The position numbers were made by a program, and so were the translations under genes. Source: Acidimicrobiia bacterium (GTDB taxonomy: Bacteria; Actinomycetota; Acidimicrobiia; Acidimicrobiales; JACDCH01). From it: a stretch of 11,017 nucleotides of DNA. The DNA lies in assembly GCA_013694495.1 (NCBI GenBank), contig JACDCH010000311.1, positions 1 through 11,017 on the forward strand, in the 5' to 3' direction. A model generated the notes under the pieces. The model did no database searches and had not been told where the DNA came from. It worked only from the letters and a program-made list of their open reading frames with translations. The first letter of the stretch is position 1. Every line of letters begins with the position of its first letter. Below are positions 8,489-11,017 of the stretch, piece after piece.

Positions 8489-9235
8489 GTGCTCGACGCG
8501 TCCTCCATCTCCATCGTGCTCGACGTCCTACGGCCCGAGCGGGTCGCGCTCGTCGAGCTGCTACGCGGGCTGACGCCCGACGAGTGGGCCCGGCCCACGG
8601 AGTGTCCCGCGTACTCCGTGCAAGGCGTGGCGACCCACGTGCTCGGCGACGACCTGTCGCTGCTGAGCCGCCAGCGCGACCAGGCGCCGAACGGTCTGCT
8701 GCTGCTCGCGGGCGAGCTCGCCGGCGCCGACTTCCGCACCCTGCTCGACACCTTCAACGACCGCTGGGTCGCGGCGGCCCGCTTCCTGAGCCCGGCGCTC
8801 GTCGTGACGCTCCTCGAGCTCACCGGCGAGTGGACGGCCGACTACTACACCGAGGTGGATCCGAGCTCGCCCGGTGAGCCGGTGGGGTTCTTCCGATCGT
8901 CGGGGCCCTCCCCGTTCTGGCACGCCATCGCCCGCGAGTACGTGGAACGCTGGGTGCACCACTCCCAGATCCGCAGGGCCCTCGGTCTCGGCTCGCTCGA
9001 CGACGAGCGGTTCGTCGCCGCCGGGGTCGAGGTCGTCGCCGCCGCCGGTGGCGTGGAGCCCGGGCCGGGCGAACCCTGGTCGATCGGACCGGTCGTGCTC
9101 GGGCCCGCTCGGCAGGCCGCCGCCATCCTCACGCGAGCGCACAACGCCGACGAGGTGCGGGGCCTGGTCACCGGCCCGCCCGCCGCCGTCGAGCGGCTGG
9201 CCCTCGCGACCGGACGTCCCGAGGACGAGGATTAG
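8489..9235 (+). CDS. Mycothiol-dependent maleylpyruvate isomerase-like protein (DinB/MDMPI fold)
   Basis: Members of this family are metal-binding four-helix proteins; some use mycothiol, others have unknown reactions. Near the N terminus W-A-R-P-T-E-C-P-A-Y-S-V-Q-G-V-A-T-H matches the W..PT.C.gW.V.d...H pattern. With the start at 8489 the probable metal ligands are His50, Glu153 and His157 (REYVERWVHHSQIR). If counted from the GTG at 8483 they are 52, 155 and 159, giving the same HxN-ExxxH arrangement as the Corynebacterium glutamicum enzyme (His52, Glu144, His148). The C-terminal region continues into a partly conserved domain ending in Asp/Glu. I prefer the GTG at 8489 because AGGAAG lies five bases upstream; the GTG at 8483 would leave no Shine-Dalgarno spacing. 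The gene diverges from hemL by about 20 bp and its stop overlaps that of hemB. The substrate is unknown; a ring-cleavage role is not supported by the neighbours. Confidence 0.8.
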   Translation: MLDASSISIVLDVLRPERVALVELLRGLTPDEWARPTECPAYSVQGVATHVLGDDLSLLSRQRDQAPNGLLLLAGELAGADFRTLLDTFNDRWVAAARFLSPALVVTLLELTGEWTADYYTEVDPSSPGEPVGFFRSSGPSPFWHAIAREYVERWVHHSQIRRALGLGSLDDERFVAAGVEVVAAAGGVEPGPGEPWSIGPVVLGPARQAAAILTRAHNADEVRGLVTGPPAAVERLALATGRPEDED

Positions 9236-10209
9236 GAGAGCGCTTCGGCGAGCTCGCGGGCGGCGTACGTGAGGATGAGGTCGGCGCCCGCGCGCTTGAT
9301 GGCGAGGACGTGCTCGGCCAGCACCGCGTCGCCGTCGATCCAGCCCCGCTCGCCGGCCGCCTTCACCATCGCGTACTCGCCGGACACGTGGTACGCCGCG
9401 ACGGGCACGTCGACCTCGGCCCGCACCCGGGCGAGCACGTCGAGGTAGGCGAGGGCCGGCTTCACCATCACCATGTCGGCCCCCTCGGCGAGGTCGAGCC
9501 GCACCTCCTCGAGCGCCTCGCGGGCGTTGGCCGGGTCCTGCTGGTAGCCCCGCCGGTTGCCGCCGCCGGCGATGGTGACGTCGACCGCCTCGCGGAACGG
9601 CCCGTACAGGCCCGAGGCGTACTTGGCGGCGTAGGCCAGGATCGCCACCCGCTCGTGGCCAGCGCCGTCGAGGGCGGCCCGGATGGCGGCGACCTGGCCG
9701 TCCATCATCCCCGACGGTGCGACCACCTGGGCGCCGGCCTCGGCCTGGGCGACGGCGGCCCGGGCGTAGAGCTCGATAGTGGCGTCGTTGTCGACGTCGC
9801 CGTCGGGGCCCACGACCCCGCAGTGCCCGTGGTCGGTGTACTCGTCGAGGCACAGGTCGGCCATCACGACGAGGTCGTCGCCCACCTCGGTGCGGAGGTC
9901 GGCCAGGGCCAGCTGCACGATCCCCGCCGGGTCCCAGGCGCCCGAACCCTCGGGGTCCTTGGTGGCCGGCACGCCGAACAGGATCACCCCGGGCACGCCG
10001 AGGGCGGCCAGGCCGGCCACCTCCTTGCGGAGCGACTCGCGGGTGTGCTGCACGACGCCGGGGAGGCTCGAGATCGGCTGGGCCTCGGCGATGCCCTCCC
10101 GCACGAACAGCGGGGCGATGAGGTCGTCGGTGGCCAGGCGGGTCTCGGCGACGAGGCGGCGGAGGGCGGCGGTGCGCCGGAGCCGGCGCGGGCGGCGGGC
10201 GGGGGGCAC
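9232..10209 (-). CDS. hemB: Delta-aminolevulinic acid dehydratase (porphobilinogen synthase)
   Basis: HemB condenses two 5-aminolevulinate molecules to porphobilinogen, the step after HemL. From the GTG at 10209 there are 325 residues, the usual length. The Arg-rich opening RPRRLRRT (6-13) is typical. The metal loop reads C-L-D-E-Y-T-D-H-G-H-C with Cys120, Asp122 and Cys130, where E. coli has three cysteines; this mixed site is known from actinobacterial enzymes. The substrate lysines are Lys196 (YAAKYASGLYGPFREA) and Schiff-base Lys250 (MVMVKPALAYLD). An in-frame ATG at 10236 would add nine residues, but it would overlap the ATG of the divergent lipoprotein gene within one CATG. The GTG is preceded at eight bases by TAGCCT, so leaderless expression is plausible. 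The stop codon overlaps that of the convergent isomerase-like gene by 4 bp. The longer open frame upstream is antisense to the lipoprotein gene and is not coding. Confidence 0.96.
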   Translation of the reverse strand: MPPARRPRRLRRTAALRRLVAETRLATDDLIAPLFVREGIAEAQPISSLPGVVQHTRESLRKEVAGLAALGVPGVILFGVPATKDPEGSGAWDPAGIVQLALADLRTEVGDDLVVMADLCLDEYTDHGHCGVVGPDGDVDNDATIELYARAAVAQAEAGAQVVAPSGMMDGQVAAIRAALDGAGHERVAILAYAAKYASGLYGPFREAVDVTIAGGGNRRGYQQDPANAREALEEVRLDLAEGADMVMVKPALAYLDVLARVRAEVDVPVAAYHVSGEYAMVKAAGERGWIDGDAVLAEHVLAIKRAGADLILTYAARELAEALS

Positions 10210-10217
10210 GGTCGAGC

Positions 10218-10223
10218 AGGCTA
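10218..10223 (-). promoter_or_regulatory. Putative -10 element (TAGCCT) for hemB
   Basis: The minus-strand TAGCCT ends eight bases before the GTG of hemB and is identical to the hexamer before hemL. No Shine-Dalgarno sequence is visible, in keeping with a transcript that starts at or very near the start codon. It shares bases 10222-10223 with the opposing -10-like element of the lipoprotein gene. Confidence 0.35.
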
Positions 10224-10227
10224 CGTT
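10222..10227 (+). promoter_or_regulatory. Putative -10 element (TACGTT) for the lipoprotein gene
   Basis: TACGTT matches TANNNT and ends seven bases before the ATG at 10235, the spacing of a leaderless actinobacterial promoter. There is no Shine-Dalgarno sequence in the 25-bp gap. Any -35 would lie inside hemB; none is recognised. Confidence 0.35.
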
Positions 10228-10234
10228 CCGGCCC

Positions 10235-11002
10235 ATGCTCCGCCTCCGCCCGGGCCCCGCCCTCGCCGCGGCCGCGCTCACCCTGCTCCCGCTGGCCGCC
10301 TGCGGCAGCGACTCGCCGTTGCCGACCGCCGACGAGACGACGACCACCGCGGCCGAGACCACCACGACGACCGAGGCCGAGACCACCACCACCACCGAGA
10401 CGCCGGACTCCACGGCCACCACCGCGGGCGACGCCGGCGACGGCTCCGACGACGAAGGCATCGACGAGATCGAGAGCCTGGCCCAGAGCCTCCTCGTCGA
10501 AGCCGGCGAGGTGAGCACGGACACGCTCACCTTCGAGGACTCCGGTTACACGCCGCCCGACGCCGACCGGCCGAACGCGTGCGGGGCGCCGAGCACCGAC
10601 TCCGTGGTCCCGCCCCAGGTGCTCGTCGGGACCTCGCTGACCGAGCCGGCATCGACGCTCGTCTTCCAGGAGGAGATCCGCGTCTACGTCGACGAGGCCG
10701 AGGCGGGCGAGGCGTTCGCGGCCGGCGTCGAGGCCCTCAGCTGCGGCACGAGCATCGACGGCACCGTCACGATCGACGGCCCGACCGACGTCGCCGAGGA
10801 GGTCGGCGGCGACGAGGCCGTCGCCTTCGCCGTCCGGGCCGAGGCCATCGAGGGCGTCCTCGTTGTGGTGCGGGTGAGCGACGCCGTCGTGCTGTTCCTG
10901 TTCACGGCGCCGCCGGGCGTGGCCGCCGAGATCCTCGCGCCGGACCCGCTCGAGGTCAGCGCGTTCGGCATCGGGAAGATCCTCGCCGCCCTCGGCGAGT
11001 AG
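10235..11002 (+). CDS. Secreted lipoprotein with Thr-rich linker, unknown function
   Basis: The protein has 255 residues and starts with a lipoprotein signal peptide: Arg3 and Arg5, a hydrophobic core to about 19, and the lipobox LAAC with Cys23 as the lipidation site. After processing by Lgt and signal peptidase II it should be anchored on the outer face of the cytoplasmic membrane. Residues 33-63 form a low-complexity linker of Glu-Thr blocks (repeats of ETTTT or ETTTTT), then an Asp/Gly-rich stretch to about 78. Such linkers are often O-glycosylated in actinobacteria. The C-terminal ~175 residues look globular, with Cys116 (NACGAP) and Cys170 (LSCGTS) as a possible disulfide pair. The pattern faintly recalls the PknH-type extracellular sensor domain of mycobacterial lipoproteins, but I cannot confirm that. 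It is transcribed away from hemB with a 25-bp gap. No function can be assigned. Confidence 0.85.
   Translation: MLRLRPGPALAAAALTLLPLAACGSDSPLPTADETTTTAAETTTTTEAETTTTTETPDSTATTAGDAGDGSDDEGIDEIESLAQSLLVEAGEVSTDTLTFEDSGYTPPDADRPNACGAPSTDSVVPPQVLVGTSLTEPASTLVFQEEIRVYVDEAEAGEAFAAGVEALSCGTSIDGTVTIDGPTDVAEEVGGDEAVAFAVRAEAIEGVLVVVRVSDAVVLFLFTAPPGVAAEILAPDPLEVSAFGIGKILAALGE
10331..10423 (+). repeat. Low-complexity ACC/ACG repeat encoding the Thr-rich linker
   Basis: Runs of ACC and ACG threonine codons separated by GAG and GCC codons form degenerate tandem units, each encoding Glu followed by four or five Thr. The repeat may vary in length between strains through slippage. Read on the other strand it gives strings of valine that look like a membrane segment but belong to no gene. 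Confidence 0.65.
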
Positions 11003-11017
11003 TGACCTGAGCGGCGC

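Noticed and set aside
10190..10206. G-rich stretch as a G-quadruplex
   Set aside because: Only three separable runs of three or more G are close together, and the stretch is explained by Arg/Pro codons at the start of hemB.
10210..10530. N-terminal extension of HemB with valine runs resembling a membrane helix
   Set aside because: The valine runs are the antisense of the Thr-codon repeat of the lipoprotein gene; HemB enzymes are soluble and start with the Arg-rich segment.

Overview
The window is very G+C-rich DNA with strong G/C third-position bias, GTG as well as ATG starts, and densely packed, often overlapping genes. The gene families point to a high-G+C actinobacterium: HemB has the actinobacterial Cys-Asp-Cys metal site, there is a mycothiol-type maleylpyruvate isomerase homologue, and the Pgi is of the transaldolase-linked type. 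The class Acidimicrobiia is my best guess from general resemblance only. No tRNA, rRNA, insertion sequence, CRISPR array or phage gene was seen. This is mostly an ordinary core-metabolism region.

Left part (1-1888, + strand): the end of a membrane-anchored class I cytochrome c, open at the window edge, is followed after 66 bp by a geranylgeranyl-reductase-family flavoprotein. Together they suggest a respiratory-chain or menaquinone context.

Middle part (1785-8466, - strand): a long block read right to left as hemL, pgi, gnd, zwf, lgt and a short receiver-domain ORF. pgi-gnd-zwf is a tightly coupled sugar-phosphate module: an 11-bp gap separates hemL from pgi, an ATGA overlap joins pgi and gnd, and a TGATG overlap joins gnd and zwf. 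Its products interconvert fructose-6-P and glucose-6-P and carry out both dehydrogenase steps of the oxidative pentose phosphate pathway. lgt follows after 48 bp and encodes lipoprotein diacylglyceryl transferase. The receiver ORF overlaps the end of lgt, loses similarity to the family after the fourth beta strand, and runs antisense into the 3' end of the geranylgeranyl reductase gene.

Right part (8467-11017): a + strand mycothiol-dependent isomerase-like gene sits between hemL and hemB, two tetrapyrrole genes that both lie on the - strand. hemB then faces a + strand lipoprotein gene across only 25 bp. The lipoprotein has a clear lipobox, so it would be a substrate of the Lgt encoded in the same window.

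The least ordinary signals are: the truncated receiver gene; a set of TANNNT hexamers 6-8 nt before start codons, suggesting leaderless transcripts, with the identical TAGCCT before hemL and hemB; and oppositely oriented -10-like elements that share two base pairs between hemB and the lipoprotein gene. I found no convincing new multi-gene system.
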